Assembly (NCBI GenBank): GCA_963204705.1
Contig: CAUJHL010000049.1
Span: 1 to 36,163, forward strand
Origin: Pseudomonadota bacterium
Lineage (GTDB): Bacteria; Pseudomonadota; Gammaproteobacteria; Pseudomonadales; Moraxellaceae
Direction: 5' to 3'
Length of the DNA stretch: 36,163 nucleotides
The first letter of the stretch is position 1, and every line of letters starts with the position of its first letter. The notes below the pieces were generated by a model. The model ran no database searches. It saw only the letters and a program-made list of their open reading frames with translations, and had not been told where the DNA came from. Shown piece by piece: positions 1 to 9,006 of the stretch. The position numbers were made by a program, and so were the translations under genes.

Positions 1-86
1 TGATCCCTTCCCGAACTCAGAAGTGAAACCACTTAGCGCCGATGGTAGTGTGGCATTCGCCATGTGAGAGTAGGTCATCGTCAGCT
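1..86 (+). rRNA. rrf: 5S ribosomal RNA, 3' part (5' end outside the window)
   Basis: The opening bases contain the conserved 5S core: CCGAACTCAGAAGTGAAA, then AGCGCCGATGGTAGTGTGG and GAGAGTAGG. About the first 30 nt of the gene lie before the window. The 3' end near base 86 is inferred from pairing expectations and may be off by two or three bases. A strong terminator follows directly, so this is the distal end of an rRNA operon. Confidence 0.95.
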
Positions 87-95
87 CATTATCCC

Positions 96-130
96 AAGCC
101 CCCACTCACATCAGTGGGGGCTTTGTTGTT
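96..130 (+). terminator. Intrinsic terminator of the rRNA operon
   Basis: Perfect 11-bp stem AAGCCCCCACT / AGTGGGGGCTT (96-106 and 113-123) with a 6-nt loop, followed by a T-rich tract (TTTGTTGTTTT). It starts about 10 nt after the 5S 3' end. Confidence 0.93.
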
Positions 131-157
131 TTAACGCAGAATTCATGCACATAATAG

Positions 158-186
158 AAATTGAAAATGGGAGGCAGCGCTTCCCA
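158..186 (-). terminator. Weak possible terminator for the outer-membrane protein gene
   Basis: Read on the minus strand, TGGGA (186-182) can pair with TCCCA (172-168), followed by TTTTCAATTTC. The stem is short with an inner mismatch. It lies about 30 bp past the stop of the minus-strand gene, which is the main reason for suggesting it. Confidence 0.35.
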
Positions 187-212
187 TACGTACATCATGG
201 CTGTAACAAAAC

Positions 213-956
213 TTAGAAATGAATTCCGAGGCCGAGGTAGGGGCCTTTGACATCCAGCTTGGCGTCCGTATGTTCAATATCCTTCAGATTAATATTTTGC
301 TTGCGGTAGCCCAGTTTTAAGCCGATATCCATCGGTAGTGTTTTAACCAGGTCGTAGCGTATTTCTGCCTTAAGATCACTTAAAGAGGATCCCTGATACT
401 GGATTCCCGTTCCTTCTGTATTCACACTGAGACCGGTAAAAGGCAGCTTTACGCTGGCGGCAAGATAGACCAATGGCAAGGTTTCATTAAAAACGATGCG
501 GTCTTTTGTGATCAAATTACTCACCGTAATGTCACCTTTGAGCTGTTTGGCCGCAATACCGGCATCCACACTCACGATATTATCCAGCAATTCATAGTAC
601 AGAATCAGATCGGTTTGTTTGGCACTGAGCGACAGATCAACCGATCCGGCATAAGGCGTATTGTTAAAAACAAAGGCTGCGGTGTTGGTATGTGCGTTAA
701 GCTCAATGGGTACATATCGGAATTTGAGGTTGGGTACGAATGGCAAGGGATGCTCAATGGCAAGTTGAATCGCTGCGGCAGTTTCAGTATCGCCCTTAAA
801 GGACTGTTTCTGGGTTCCTGCCTGTGCAACCTCAAGCTGATTGTCATAGCGCCACGCGTCCGCATCGGCATAGAGCCCATAAATCATGTCGGCATGGGCG
901 GTGAGGTTGGCGGTGAATAGGGGTAAAGCTAGAAGAAATGGAAAAAAGGGCTTCAT
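213..956 (-). CDS. Outer-membrane beta-barrel protein, TIGR04219-like
   Basis: The 247-residue protein starts with a signal peptide (short charged start, hydrophobic run FFPFLLALPLF, probable cleavage after AHA near residue 22). The mature part opens with MIYGLYADADAWRYD and alternates polar and hydrophobic residues as in a small barrel. It ends in aromatic Phe (GLGIHF), a typical BAM-recognised C-terminus. The pattern fits the TIGR04219 family of outer-membrane barrel proteins, whose function is unknown. It stands alone, diverging from the aldehyde dehydrogenase gene. The family call comes from memory of the N-terminal pattern; the outer-membrane location is better supported than any function. 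Confidence 0.85.
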   Translation of the reverse strand: MKPFFPFLLALPLFTANLTAHADMIYGLYADADAWRYDNQLEVAQAGTQKQSFKGDTETAAAIQLAIEHPLPFVPNLKFRYVPIELNAHTNTAAFVFNNTPYAGSVDLSLSAKQTDLILYYELLDNIVSVDAGIAAKQLKGDITVSNLITKDRIVFNETLPLVYLAASVKLPFTGLSVNTEGTGIQYQGSSLSDLKAEIRYDLVKTLPMDIGLKLGYRKQNINLKDIEHTDAKLDVKGPYLGLGIHF

Positions 957-1095
957 GAACGATTCCAGTCAACTGTTAAACGGCCTGTAACGGGTTGGAT
1001 CGGAACAGGAGCATCATTGACAAGTTTACAGTGGATTGTCCCCGCCACCTACTGTAGACCTGATCCAAATACCTTTTGATTCTGGGAATACCCAC

Positions 1096-2547
1096 ATGAA
1101 TTCACCGCACCCATTGGCTTTATCTGCACGCTACCCCCTCTATCTTGCGAACGCTGCTGTAGAGACGGGGGAGTGGCTTGAAGTCACGGATAAATTTCAC
1201 TTGACGGTGGTGAGTGAAGTTGCCATGGCTGGGGCAGCCCAGATGGAGCAGGCGATTGTGGCCGCCAAACAGGCGGAGTCCGCTATGGCCAAACTCAGGA
1301 CTTATGAACGGCAGGCTGTTTTGCGCCATGCAGAACAGCGATTTACCCAGCGTTTTGAGGAGCTGGTATGGATACTGGTGATCGAAGGCGGTAAGCCGGT
1401 TACTGCTGCGCGGGCAGAGGTAAAACGGTTGATCAGTACGTTTGCCCTGGCGGCGGATGCGGTAACCCAGCTGGATCGGGGTAGCGTGATGCCGCTGGAT
1501 GTTACGCCCGCTGCCGGTCAGTATCGGGGTATGGTCCAGCGCGTTCCAGTTGGCGTGTGTGGGTTGATTAGCCCCTTCAATTTTCCCCTCAATTTGGCTG
1601 CTCACAAGGTAGCACCTGCCATTGCAGCTGGCTGCCCCTTTATCCTAAAGCCAGCCAGTTTAACGCCGATCAGTGCGCTCGTGATGGGAGAAGTGCTGGC
1701 AGAAACGGATTTGCCCAAGGGGGCATTTTCGATCCTTCCGAGCCAGCGGCAAGCAGCCGATCGGCTGGTGACGGATGACCGGATTCGCTTGCTCAGTTTT
1801 ACCGGCTCCGATCAGGTAGGCTGGGACATGAAGGCTCGTGCTGGCAGAAAAAAGGTGGTGCTGGAGCTGGGAGGCAATGCGGTAGTCATGCTGGAGCCGG
1901 ATACGGATCTGGATGCCGCAATGGAGCGGCTGATTACCGGCGCTTTTTCGCAAGCAGGCCAAGTCTGTATCAGTGTGCAGCGGATTCTGGTGCATCACTC
2001 AATTTATGAGACATTCCGCCGATTATTTCTGGAGCGTGTCTCAACACTGACACCCGCCGATCCTGCGCTGGAATCGACCGTGATTGGGCCAATGATCAAA
2101 CATCAGGAAGCATTGCGGCTCAAGGGATGGATTGATGATGCCGTTGCTGCAGGGGCGACTCTATTGTGTGGAGGAGAGCTAAATGGGGTCATGCTGGAAG
2201 CAAGTGTGCTGGAGAATGTTCCGGATCATTGCCAGTTGTACCGGGACGAGGCCTTTGGCCCGGTGGTCATTCTGGAGGCTTACGACAACTTTGAGCAGGG
2301 TTTGGCGAGAATGAATGTCACGCGCTTTGGCCTACAGGCGGGGATTTATACGCAGAATGTGAGCCATATGTTGCAAGCATGGGACACCGTGCAGGTGGGT
2401 GGTGTGGTGATTAATGATGTGCCGACTTTTCGGGTGGATAACATGCCCTACGGCGGGGTGGGGGACAGTGGCCTAGGGCGTGAAGGTATTCGCTGGGCCA
2501 TACAGGACATGACGGAAGAGCGGTTGCTGGTGATTCGTGAGCGCTAA
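1096..2547 (+). CDS. NAD(P)-dependent aldehyde dehydrogenase family protein
   Basis: Classical ALDH-fold enzyme oxidising an unidentified aldehyde to an acid or acyl-thioester. The 483-residue protein carries the oxyanion Asn in SPFNFPLNL (about residue 162), KPAS in the cofactor site, the FTGS nucleotide-binding turn, general-base Glu in VLELGGN (about 257) and nucleophile Cys in AGQVCISVQR (about 291). An in-frame TTG at 1036 would add 20 residues with no family character, so the ATG at 1096 is preferred although its ribosome binding site is weak. It is monocistronic, so the substrate cannot be read from neighbours. Glyceraldehyde-, lactaldehyde- or phosphonoacetaldehyde-type substrates are all possible. 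Confidence 0.9.
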   Translation: MNSPHPLALSARYPLYLANAAVETGEWLEVTDKFHLTVVSEVAMAGAAQMEQAIVAAKQAESAMAKLRTYERQAVLRHAEQRFTQRFEELVWILVIEGGKPVTAARAEVKRLISTFALAADAVTQLDRGSVMPLDVTPAAGQYRGMVQRVPVGVCGLISPFNFPLNLAAHKVAPAIAAGCPFILKPASLTPISALVMGEVLAETDLPKGAFSILPSQRQAADRLVTDDRIRLLSFTGSDQVGWDMKARAGRKKVVLELGGNAVVMLEPDTDLDAAMERLITGAFSQAGQVCISVQRILVHHSIYETFRRLFLERVSTLTPADPALESTVIGPMIKHQEALRLKGWIDDAVAAGATLLCGGELNGVMLEASVLENVPDHCQLYRDEAFGPVVILEAYDNFEQGLARMNVTRFGLQAGIYTQNVSHMLQAWDTVQVGGVVINDVPTFRVDNMPYGGVGDSGLGREGIRWAIQDMTEERLLVIRER

Positions 2548-2785
2548 CCCGTATTAGGCGGTGCGATGAAGCTGAGAGGTTTAATCCGTAGAACGCTTTG
2601 AATATTTAAAGAAATTATAGGGCATGAAGGCGATTTTCGTGTTCCCAATACCTGCCGAAGTCTGCCACAATCACTGCACTACCGAAAAATGTGTTGAAGG
2701 TTCGAATGGGTAGATAATTTGAATTGTGTGATTTTTCAAAATGTTCGATTGAATTGGTAGGTTAAGGTCTTCGGGGGAAGCAACC

Positions 2786-3295
2786 ATGAAACTGGTCGTA
2801 GCCGCAATAGCGCTACTGGTCTTGATGTTTGGCTACAATGCCTGGCAAAAGAATACTCATGCTGCGGCTGCAGCGACTCCGGCAGTAAATTCAGCACCTG
2901 CCAATTCCAGTATGGCCTTCACCGAGGCCCGTCAAACCATCGAGATGGGTGGTCGTAGTTTTGATCTGGTGATGCTGATTGAGGCGCCGAGTAGGGCAGG
3001 GTGTGGTGAAGAGCTGGCACGTAAATACTTGCGATTTGGGGAAAAGGAATCCAAGCCTACAGTAATGTGTCTCGATCAGCTCGAACCACGTTATCGCGCG
3101 ATGCTGGATAAACAGCCTGCAGAACTGACGTATTTTCACTTGAGCGATACCAGCATTCCTGCCCGGGCAGTCAGTGTCATTTGGGGGCTCAATGCTGAGG
3201 AATCCCGTACCATTTGCGGAGAGATGCAGCGGGACTTCACTCGTTCGTTCAGTTATGACCCCAATCTGAAAAATATGATCTCGAGCTGCATTTAA
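2786..3295 (+). CDS. Small exported or membrane-anchored protein with four cysteines, unknown function
   Basis: A 169-residue protein preceded by a strong GGGGGAAG ribosome binding site. The N-terminus has one hydrophobic segment (LVVAAIALLVLMFGYNAW, residues 3-20), then an Ala-rich linker to about residue 42. This suggests a signal anchor with a periplasmic domain, though a cleaved signal peptide is possible. The rest is compact and has four Cys (AGCGEE, VMCLDQ, TICGEM, and SSCI at the extreme C-terminus), an even number compatible with two disulfides. I do not recognise the family. It is monocistronic and convergent with rsmB. The 238 bp upstream hold no other gene. Confidence 0.75.
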   Translation: MKLVVAAIALLVLMFGYNAWQKNTHAAAAATPAVNSAPANSSMAFTEARQTIEMGGRSFDLVMLIEAPSRAGCGEELARKYLRFGEKESKPTVMCLDQLEPRYRAMLDKQPAELTYFHLSDTSIPARAVSVIWGLNAEESRTICGEMQRDFTRSFSYDPNLKNMISSCI

Positions 3296-3344
3296 CGTCT
3301 GTACATACCCAATCGCTGCCTCACCCATTTAGTGGGCGAACGGT

Positions 3345-4694
3345 TTAAACCGGGGCAGTGTGCTTGATCAGGCGTGCATAATAAAACCCGTCACCGCCAT
3401 CGGCTGTTGGAAAACATTGACGGCCATTGGGTCGTGTTTCGCCCCAGTGTTCGTCAATCAGCAGCTCCCGCGCATCGGGTGTGCGGGCAAGAAAGTCCGC
3501 AATTTGGGTTTCATTTTCAGCCTTCAGCAGGGAACAGGTAACATATACCAGTACTCCGCCGGGTTTCAGCATGAGCCAGAGATGATCCAGCAGGCGCTTT
3601 TGCAAGGCAATTGTCTGGATGACGTCAGTGGGCTGGCGAAGCAGGCGGATATCGGGGTGGCGGCGGAGTACACCGGTCGCAGTGCAGGGGGCATCCAGCA
3701 AAATGGCATCAAAGGGCTGGGGAGCTGGCCAGGTGGCGGCGTTTGTGGCCTTGTAAGTAATGGGGCACAGTTCCGTCAAATTGAGGCGCTGCACAGTGTC
3801 TTCGACCCGTTTAAGTCGAATCGGGTCAGTGTCGAGTGCGGTCAGGCTTTCTGGCTGAAACCACTCCAGCACATGGGCCGTTTTGCCTCCAGGGGCTGCA
3901 CAGGCATCCAGTACCACTTTGCCATCGAGATTACCAAGCAGGCTGGCGGCCAGTTGCGCATTCGCATCCTGAACGGAAAACCAGCCTTCGACATAGCCGG
4001 GTAATTGCGTGATGGAAACGGACTGTTGCAGGCGGATGCCATCCGGGGTGGAGATTGCCTCGGCCTCGATGCCGGTGCTGCCCAGTAGCTCCAGATAGTG
4101 GGCACGGCTGTACTGCCGACGATTGACCCGCAGGAAAATGGGCGCAGCCCCTCGGAGTGTTTCGGCAAGCGCTGAGGCCTGATCCGGCCAGTCCTGCAGT
4201 AATTGTTGGGATAGCCATTCGGGCAAACTGCTGTGTTGATCCAGTTGGGCGCTTAGCTGGCTTAATTCGCGCTGGAACCGGCGTAGCACCGCATTGACGA
4301 ACCCTGCTGCCTGCGGCTGATTCAGCTGGCGGACAGCATCGATGGTTTCACTCATGGCAGCGTGAGGGGGAATCCGGGTGTAGGCCAGTTGATAACTGCC
4401 ACAGATCAGCGCGGCTTCGACGATGGGGTTGGGAGTCTGGCTGACCATCGGTGCCAGCACTGCGCTGAGGGCAAACCATTGACGGCAACTGCCCAAAACC
4501 AGTTCATGGGCGAGTGCCCGATCTCTTTCGGTGACGGCATCCAGCAAGGCGGGCAATAACACACTCAGGGATTGGCCTCGCACGACTTGTGCCAGTGTCT
4601 GGATTACCTGCGCGCGCAGATTCAGCCCGAAGGTGCGAGGGGAATGTGCCTGTGGGGATTTTGCAGGACGGGAAGCCCGGTTCGGGGATTTCAT
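3345..4694 (-). CDS. rsmB: 16S rRNA (cytosine-967-C5)-methyltransferase RsmB
   Basis: Methylates C967 of 16S rRNA with S-adenosylmethionine. The 449-residue protein has an N-terminal NusB-like RNA-binding domain (about 25-150) and a C-terminal Rossmann methyltransferase. Motif I is DACAAPGGKT (263-272). The two RNA m5C-MTase cysteines are in LDAPCTATG (Cys337) and VYVTCSLL (nucleophile, Cys387). The start at 4694 forms an ATGA overlap with the fmt stop, so the two are translationally coupled; an upstream in-frame extension to 4808 lies inside fmt and has no family resemblance. fmt-rsmB is a very common bacterial pair. The stop lies in a 12-bp palindrome CGGTTTAAACCG (3341-3352). Confidence 0.97.
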   Translation of the reverse strand: MKSPNRASRPAKSPQAHSPRTFGLNLRAQVIQTLAQVVRGQSLSVLLPALLDAVTERDRALAHELVLGSCRQWFALSAVLAPMVSQTPNPIVEAALICGSYQLAYTRIPPHAAMSETIDAVRQLNQPQAAGFVNAVLRRFQRELSQLSAQLDQHSSLPEWLSQQLLQDWPDQASALAETLRGAAPIFLRVNRRQYSRAHYLELLGSTGIEAEAISTPDGIRLQQSVSITQLPGYVEGWFSVQDANAQLAASLLGNLDGKVVLDACAAPGGKTAHVLEWFQPESLTALDTDPIRLKRVEDTVQRLNLTELCPITYKATNAATWPAPQPFDAILLDAPCTATGVLRRHPDIRLLRQPTDVIQTIALQKRLLDHLWLMLKPGGVLVYVTCSLLKAENETQIADFLARTPDARELLIDEHWGETRPNGRQCFPTADGGDGFYYARLIKHTAPV

Positions 4695-5674
4695 GTAAAT
4701 AACATTCCTACGCGAATTTTCTGTGACTGAGCACTCACCGCTGCATCCTGTACTTTGGCTCCCGGCCATTGCAGTTGTGTCAGTCGGAGCTGCTGGCCGT
4801 GGCCACACTGCACGACGATGCCCGTTTTATTGGCTTCCACAACCGTCCCGGGTACTGGCAGTGGCTCAGCATTGAGTTCTGGGGTGAGTTCTGGGCTGTC
4901 TTCTGGCTCAATCAGCTCAGCTGCCCAGATGCGCAGGGTGTGTTCGTCCAGTTGCGTAAAGGCAATCGGCCATGGCTGCAAACCACGAATGTGTCGATCC
5001 AGCAGGTCGGCGGACTGGTTCCAGTCAAGCTGGGCTTCGGCCTTGGTCAGTTTGGCGGCATAGACGGCAGCGGAGCCCTGTTGCGGCTGCGCCTCACGTT
5101 GCTCGGTTGGGAGATGCTGGAGTGTGTCGACGATCGCCTGACCGCCAAGTATCGCCAAACGATCGTGAAGGGTGGCCGAGGTGTCAGTGGCCAGAATGGG
5201 GCAGCGTTCGATCCGCAGGATATCGCCTGTATCCAGTCCTGCATTCATTTGCATGATCGTGATGCCAGTTTCGGTATCGCCCGCAAGAATGGCGCGGTGT
5301 ATCGGGGCAGCACCGCGCCAGCGTGGCAGGATGGAGGCATGGATATTCAGGCAGCCATGGGTCGGAATATCGAGCACAGCCTGCGGCAAAATCAGGCCAT
5401 AAGCAGCCACGACCATGAGATCGGGTGCGAGCTGGGCCAGCTCCAGTTGAGCGGCAAGACCCTCCGGTGTCGAGGCCTTAAAATGCAGTGGTTGGTAGAC
5501 CGGAATGCCATGGGTGAGTGCCAGCGCCTTGACTGCGGAAGCCTGCAGCTTTTGCCCACGGCCAGCCGGCCGATCCGGCTGGGTATACACGGCAATAATG
5601 TCATGCCCTGCGGCAATCAGCGCCGCTAAGGCAGTGGCCGCAAAGTCGGGCGTACCCGCAAAAATAAGTTTCAC
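4691..5674 (-). CDS. fmt: Methionyl-tRNA formyltransferase
   Basis: Formylates Met-tRNA(fMet) with 10-formyl-THF for translation initiation. The 327-residue protein opens with KLIFAGTPDFA, the standard Fmt start, so the GTG at 5674 is chosen over in-frame GTG 5686 and TTG 5725. Catalytic residues are visible: Asn110 and His112 in CLNIHASILPRWRGAAP, and Asp148 in GLDTGDI. The C-terminal tRNA-binding domain follows residue 205. Between the domains is a repetitive EDSPELTPELNAEPLPVP insert, a little longer than usual. The gene overlaps rsmB by 4 bp and lies 62 bp after the response-regulator gene, so it may share that transcript. def, its usual neighbour, is 17 kb away. Confidence 0.97.
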   Translation of the reverse strand: MKLIFAGTPDFAATALAALIAAGHDIIAVYTQPDRPAGRGQKLQASAVKALALTHGIPVYQPLHFKASTPEGLAAQLELAQLAPDLMVVAAYGLILPQAVLDIPTHGCLNIHASILPRWRGAAPIHRAILAGDTETGITIMQMNAGLDTGDILRIERCPILATDTSATLHDRLAILGGQAIVDTLQHLPTEQREAQPQQGSAAVYAAKLTKAEAQLDWNQSADLLDRHIRGLQPWPIAFTQLDEHTLRIWAAELIEPEDSPELTPELNAEPLPVPGTVVEANKTGIVVQCGHGQQLRLTQLQWPGAKVQDAAVSAQSQKIRVGMLFT

Positions 5675-5736
5675 AAAAATCGGCACATCTGGCAAAAAAA
5701 CAGCTCGCAGTATACCGCAGGGCAATCGCTACACGG

Positions 5737-6450
5737 TTATAGCAAATGACGTTTCTGTGCCTCAAAAACGGCTTCGCCCCGGGAGGCGACATTAATCTTT
5801 TTATAAATGCGTTTCACGTGCGTGGCAACGGTATGGGTGGATAATGATAGCAGTGAGGCAATTTCTTTATATAACAATCCCTTGGCTAATAACTGGAGGA
5901 CTTCTCGTTCCCGATCCGACAGGGTAGAGTCGGTTTCGGCAACGGGCTGGGTGTTTTGCAGTGATTGAAAATGGCTGAGCAGTTTGCGGGCAATTTTAGG
6001 GCTAATGGGTGTGCCGCCATCCTGAAGTGCCTGAATGGCAGCGGTAAATTCCATGCCAATTAATTGATCTTTCTGCAAAAAACCATCGGCACCGTACTGA
6101 AAGGCCTGAAAAACGAGGTCGTCATTTCCCCACAGCGACACCACCATTTTTTTACACGCAGGGTAATGCTGATGCAGCCAGCGGATTAATTCAACGCCAC
6201 TGCCATCGGGCAAAGAAAGGTCAATGGTCACTAAATCAGGCGGACAGCGGGTCAGGTCGACATAGGCTTCACTGAGTGTGTGGGAGACTCCGGCCAGTCG
6301 ATAGCGCGGGTGCTGGCGCATGACTTCCGATAAAAATTCGCAAAAGGACACATCGTCGTCGACAATCCAGAGATTGGGCAGGCCTGCAGGGGGCAGCGTA
6401 GGAGCGGGATTTGGCGATACAGGCTCGGCGTCGATATCCTGCTGGATCAT
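5737..6450 (-). CDS. LuxR/NarL-family response regulator
   Basis: A DNA-binding response regulator, 237 residues from the ATG at 6450. The receiver domain shows acidic DDD near residue 31, phospho-acceptor Asp77 in VTIDLSLPDGSG, Ser105 and Lys127 in GFLQKDQL. A LuxR-type helix-turn-helix fills 179-224 (LSDREREVLQLLAKG, then STHTVATHVKRIYKKI). It follows the sensor kinase gene by 22 bp and should be its partner. An in-frame ATG at 6513 would give 21 more residues and a 41-bp overlap with the kinase; both starts are possible because neither has a strong ribosome binding site. A Pro-rich leader precedes the receiver. Target genes are not evident. Confidence 0.9.
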   Translation of the reverse strand: MIQQDIDAEPVSPNPAPTLPPAGLPNLWIVDDDVSFCEFLSEVMRQHPRYRLAGVSHTLSEAYVDLTRCPPDLVTIDLSLPDGSGVELIRWLHQHYPACKKMVVSLWGNDDLVFQAFQYGADGFLQKDQLIGMEFTAAIQALQDGGTPISPKIARKLLSHFQSLQNTQPVAETDSTLSDREREVLQLLAKGLLYKEIASLLSLSTHTVATHVKRIYKKINVASRGEAVFEAQKRHLL

Positions 6451-6472
6451 GTGGGCGGGCTCTCTGCAGGGA

Positions 6473-8698
6473 CTAGGGTTGAGGTGTTGCGGTTGAGGTG
6501 CTACGCATTTCATTCAACTGCACTGTGATGCTTAAACGGTACTCACTGTCTTGTTGCCATTCAAGTTTACCATGCAGGGATTGGACCCGGCGCTTCATAT
6601 TTTGCATACCACGACCACCTCTATCCGAAGGGGCCTTATGAGGATGGTCATTGTGAATTTGCAGGCGCAGCTGACCTTGTGGACTAGAGGTAATCTGCAC
6701 AGCGATGACGCTGGATTGGGCGTGTTTAAGCGCATTAGTGATGCTTTCGCGCAGGATGCGGGTCAGGTGATGGTATTCAAACGCCGTCAAAATCTGGACT
6801 TCATCCACTTCCGCTTGCCAGTCGAGGAGAATGCCCGTTTTAGACAGTCGGCTGCTGGCTTCTACCCGCCAGCTGGCAATCGCCTCGACCAGAGGAACGT
6901 CCACATCGTCCAGACTGCTGAGCAGATGACGCATATCGTCGAGTAATTCCCGTATCAGTGGGCGCTGAGCCTCACTGCTGTGCTGTAACAACGCCAGCAG
7001 TCTGGCCCCCATGTCGTCATGGATGTCGCGGGCGATGCGCTCCCGTTCCAATTTGGCTCCGGTATCCCGTGCCCGTGCGATGGAAAAAGCTAGCTCCGCC
7101 AACTCCTGAAGGGTCCCAGCGAGGACAAGATCCTGGCGCCGAAACAGTCGCTGTCCCTGAGCGGCATGATGCAGGGACAGGCTTTGGCCGGGCATTCGCA
7201 CATCCGGCACCAGTAGGGTTTGGCCACTATCCTCTAATCGTGCTTTGGTGGTGGCTGGTCCGGATTCCAGATACAGCGGACGAAAAACGACCGTAAGAAT
7301 TTCGGCCCATCGTTGCCGGAGCTGATTTTCCTGATCGCTGGTCGGACGGGTGCTGAGCAGCAAGGGCAACACCTCCGGTAGCCACTGTGTCAGGGCTTGC
7401 TCCTGATCCAGTTGCAGAATGGACAGCGCTTTTTGCCGCAGGGGAAAATAAAGCCAGCCTGTCAGGGCAATCGCGAGAGCCAGCGCCATTTCACTGGAGA
7501 GGGAAAGCCAGCTCAGCAGCGCAATATCCAGAACCAGAATGGCGAGGCCACTCAGAAACCATGCCCAGATGGAAAACCACCAGGATTCCAGATCGAATAA
7601 ACGGTAGCGCAAAAGCCCCAGCGACAGCCCCCAGTACATGATCAGGAATGCCCCAAACATCCAGGCCTGACTGACTTCAAGCTGCCAGCCCAGTGCTGCC
7701 GGTATGATCACCAGACTGGCAAACAGTCCTGTCCCAAGCATGATGGATAACAGAAACCAGCGAAAGGCGGCCCGATTGAGTGGATTCTTGCGATGCCGTA
7801 TCCATTGGGCCACTGCGAAGGCAATACCCAGCACAAAGAGCGCCAGTACGCTCAGGTGAAAAAAGCTGGAATCCGGCCACCATTGCAGCGCATCCATCGC
7901 CCAGCAGACTAAACTCAGGCTGATCGTCATCAGTGGGATCGGAACCCTGGGGCTAAGTCGAGAAGGATACGACCACAGCAGTCCAGCGAGGCATCCGGTA
8001 AAGAACAGCGCTCCGAAGTGATTCATTATCGAGAGGCCACGAAAAAGCGACCCATCCAGTATTAGAACCCGGGTACTGTAGACCGCTGCGCTGGGAGCAA
8101 ACAGGATATAGCCCAATCCGGTGAGCGCATAGAGACGGGTAGCCATGGAGTGCTGGCCAAAGCACAGCACGGCGGCACCCGTTAAGGCACCGGCTGCCCC
8201 TACCAGCAACTGAAACCAGTATAAAAAGGGTAGATCTCCCAGACGCCTGTGCTGGCCCGATATGGGAATGGTCTCTCCCGTGGTGGTCACCGCAACCAGT
8301 TCACCCTGCTGGAGTGCTTTGGCCAGTTTCCTCTGGTCTTGCATAAAGGCGTTATACCGTGAATACCCTTCCAGCGTATCGGGCTCTTCGATCAACAGCT
8401 CCGGATAGGCCAGTATTGACCCGCTGGGCGTAGTAAAATGATGAATACTTTCCCAGTGGCGGCTATTACGCTGGAGTTGTAATTCGGGTTTAACGGCTGC
8501 GCCGCTTGCGGGTGTGGCGGCTTCGGAAACCGGCGAGAGCCGAAAGACGGTGGACAGCTCGGGTGCCCTGAGGGCAAGCCGGGTCATTGCCACGCTGAGT
8601 GCAAGGACGGCGATCGCTGATAGCCACAGCAGGGTCTTGGGCGACAATTCAGACCAGAACTCAATCCACAATTCAGACCAGGAAGTCAGAGTGCGCAT
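6473..8698 (-). CDS. Multi-TM NarX-type (HisKA_3) sensor histidine kinase
   Basis: Membrane sensor kinase for the adjacent LuxR-type regulator, 741 residues from the ATG at 8698, preceded by AGGAC; an ATG at 8731 without a ribosome binding site is an alternative. One TM segment lies near residues 22-40, then a roughly 110-residue extracytoplasmic part. About eight or nine TM segments (about 158-420) follow, then a cytoplasmic linker. The HisKA_3 phosphoacceptor is His560 in ARDIHDDMGARL. The ATPase shows an N-box (RESITNALKHA, Asn655) and G-rich GGRGMQNM (694-701). The usual acidic DxG of the ATPase looks altered (IHNDHP). I recognise no named sensory domain in the membrane part, so the signal is unknown. 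Confidence 0.88.
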   Translation of the reverse strand: MRTLTSWSELWIEFWSELSPKTLLWLSAIAVLALSVAMTRLALRAPELSTVFRLSPVSEAATPASGAAVKPELQLQRNSRHWESIHHFTTPSGSILAYPELLIEEPDTLEGYSRYNAFMQDQRKLAKALQQGELVAVTTTGETIPISGQHRRLGDLPFLYWFQLLVGAAGALTGAAVLCFGQHSMATRLYALTGLGYILFAPSAAVYSTRVLILDGSLFRGLSIMNHFGALFFTGCLAGLLWSYPSRLSPRVPIPLMTISLSLVCWAMDALQWWPDSSFFHLSVLALFVLGIAFAVAQWIRHRKNPLNRAAFRWFLLSIMLGTGLFASLVIIPAALGWQLEVSQAWMFGAFLIMYWGLSLGLLRYRLFDLESWWFSIWAWFLSGLAILVLDIALLSWLSLSSEMALALAIALTGWLYFPLRQKALSILQLDQEQALTQWLPEVLPLLLSTRPTSDQENQLRQRWAEILTVVFRPLYLESGPATTKARLEDSGQTLLVPDVRMPGQSLSLHHAAQGQRLFRRQDLVLAGTLQELAELAFSIARARDTGAKLERERIARDIHDDMGARLLALLQHSSEAQRPLIRELLDDMRHLLSSLDDVDVPLVEAIASWRVEASSRLSKTGILLDWQAEVDEVQILTAFEYHHLTRILRESITNALKHAQSSVIAVQITSSPQGQLRLQIHNDHPHKAPSDRGGRGMQNMKRRVQSLHGKLEWQQDSEYRLSITVQLNEMRSTSTATPQP

Positions 8699-9006
8699 AT
8701 AAAAGTCCTGATCGAAATAATGTGCCTGCATCAGCGGGTAGCGTCGAAAGAAAGTCTTTCGGTGCGTGCCATGACAGTATGGATCTCAAGGGATGCATTT
8801 AAACTTATTGATTATAATAGAGTTTGATAGTCGCGTGTTTGATCTAAGACACTTGGACATGCGCGAGTTGGGTATCCTGCCTCAAACTTGATCTTTCGGG
8901 AAACTGCGTTTACCAAGTTTTGCAAAGGGAGTTAAGGCAGGAGCATGCACTGTGGGTGTAGGCGTTGAGTGGCCACACCCACAGAGGGAAGGGCTTTTTT
9001 CAGGCC
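8699..9006 (-). promoter_or_regulatory. Intergenic region upstream of the sensor kinase, with a possible -10 element
   Basis: This 308-bp stretch holds no gene I can support. ATTATAAT at 8811-8818 contains TATAAT on both strands. Read on the minus strand (8816-8811) it could be a -10 about 110 bp before the kinase start, but no convincing -35 is found 16-18 bp away. The stretch also contains the 8950-8984 inverted repeat, next to the stop of the following minus-strand gene. Confidence 0.25.
8950..8984. repeat. Perfect 10-bp inverted repeat downstream of the 9007 gene
   Basis: CTGTGGGTGT (8950-8959) and ACACCCACAG (8975-8984) are exact reverse complements around a 15-nt spacer. It begins 22 bp past the stop of the minus-strand gene ending at 9007, a terminator position, but no T tract follows on the minus strand. 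On the plus strand a run of six T lies 11 nt beyond the right arm. It could be an RNA 3'-end stabilising stem or a protein-binding site. Confidence 0.55.
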
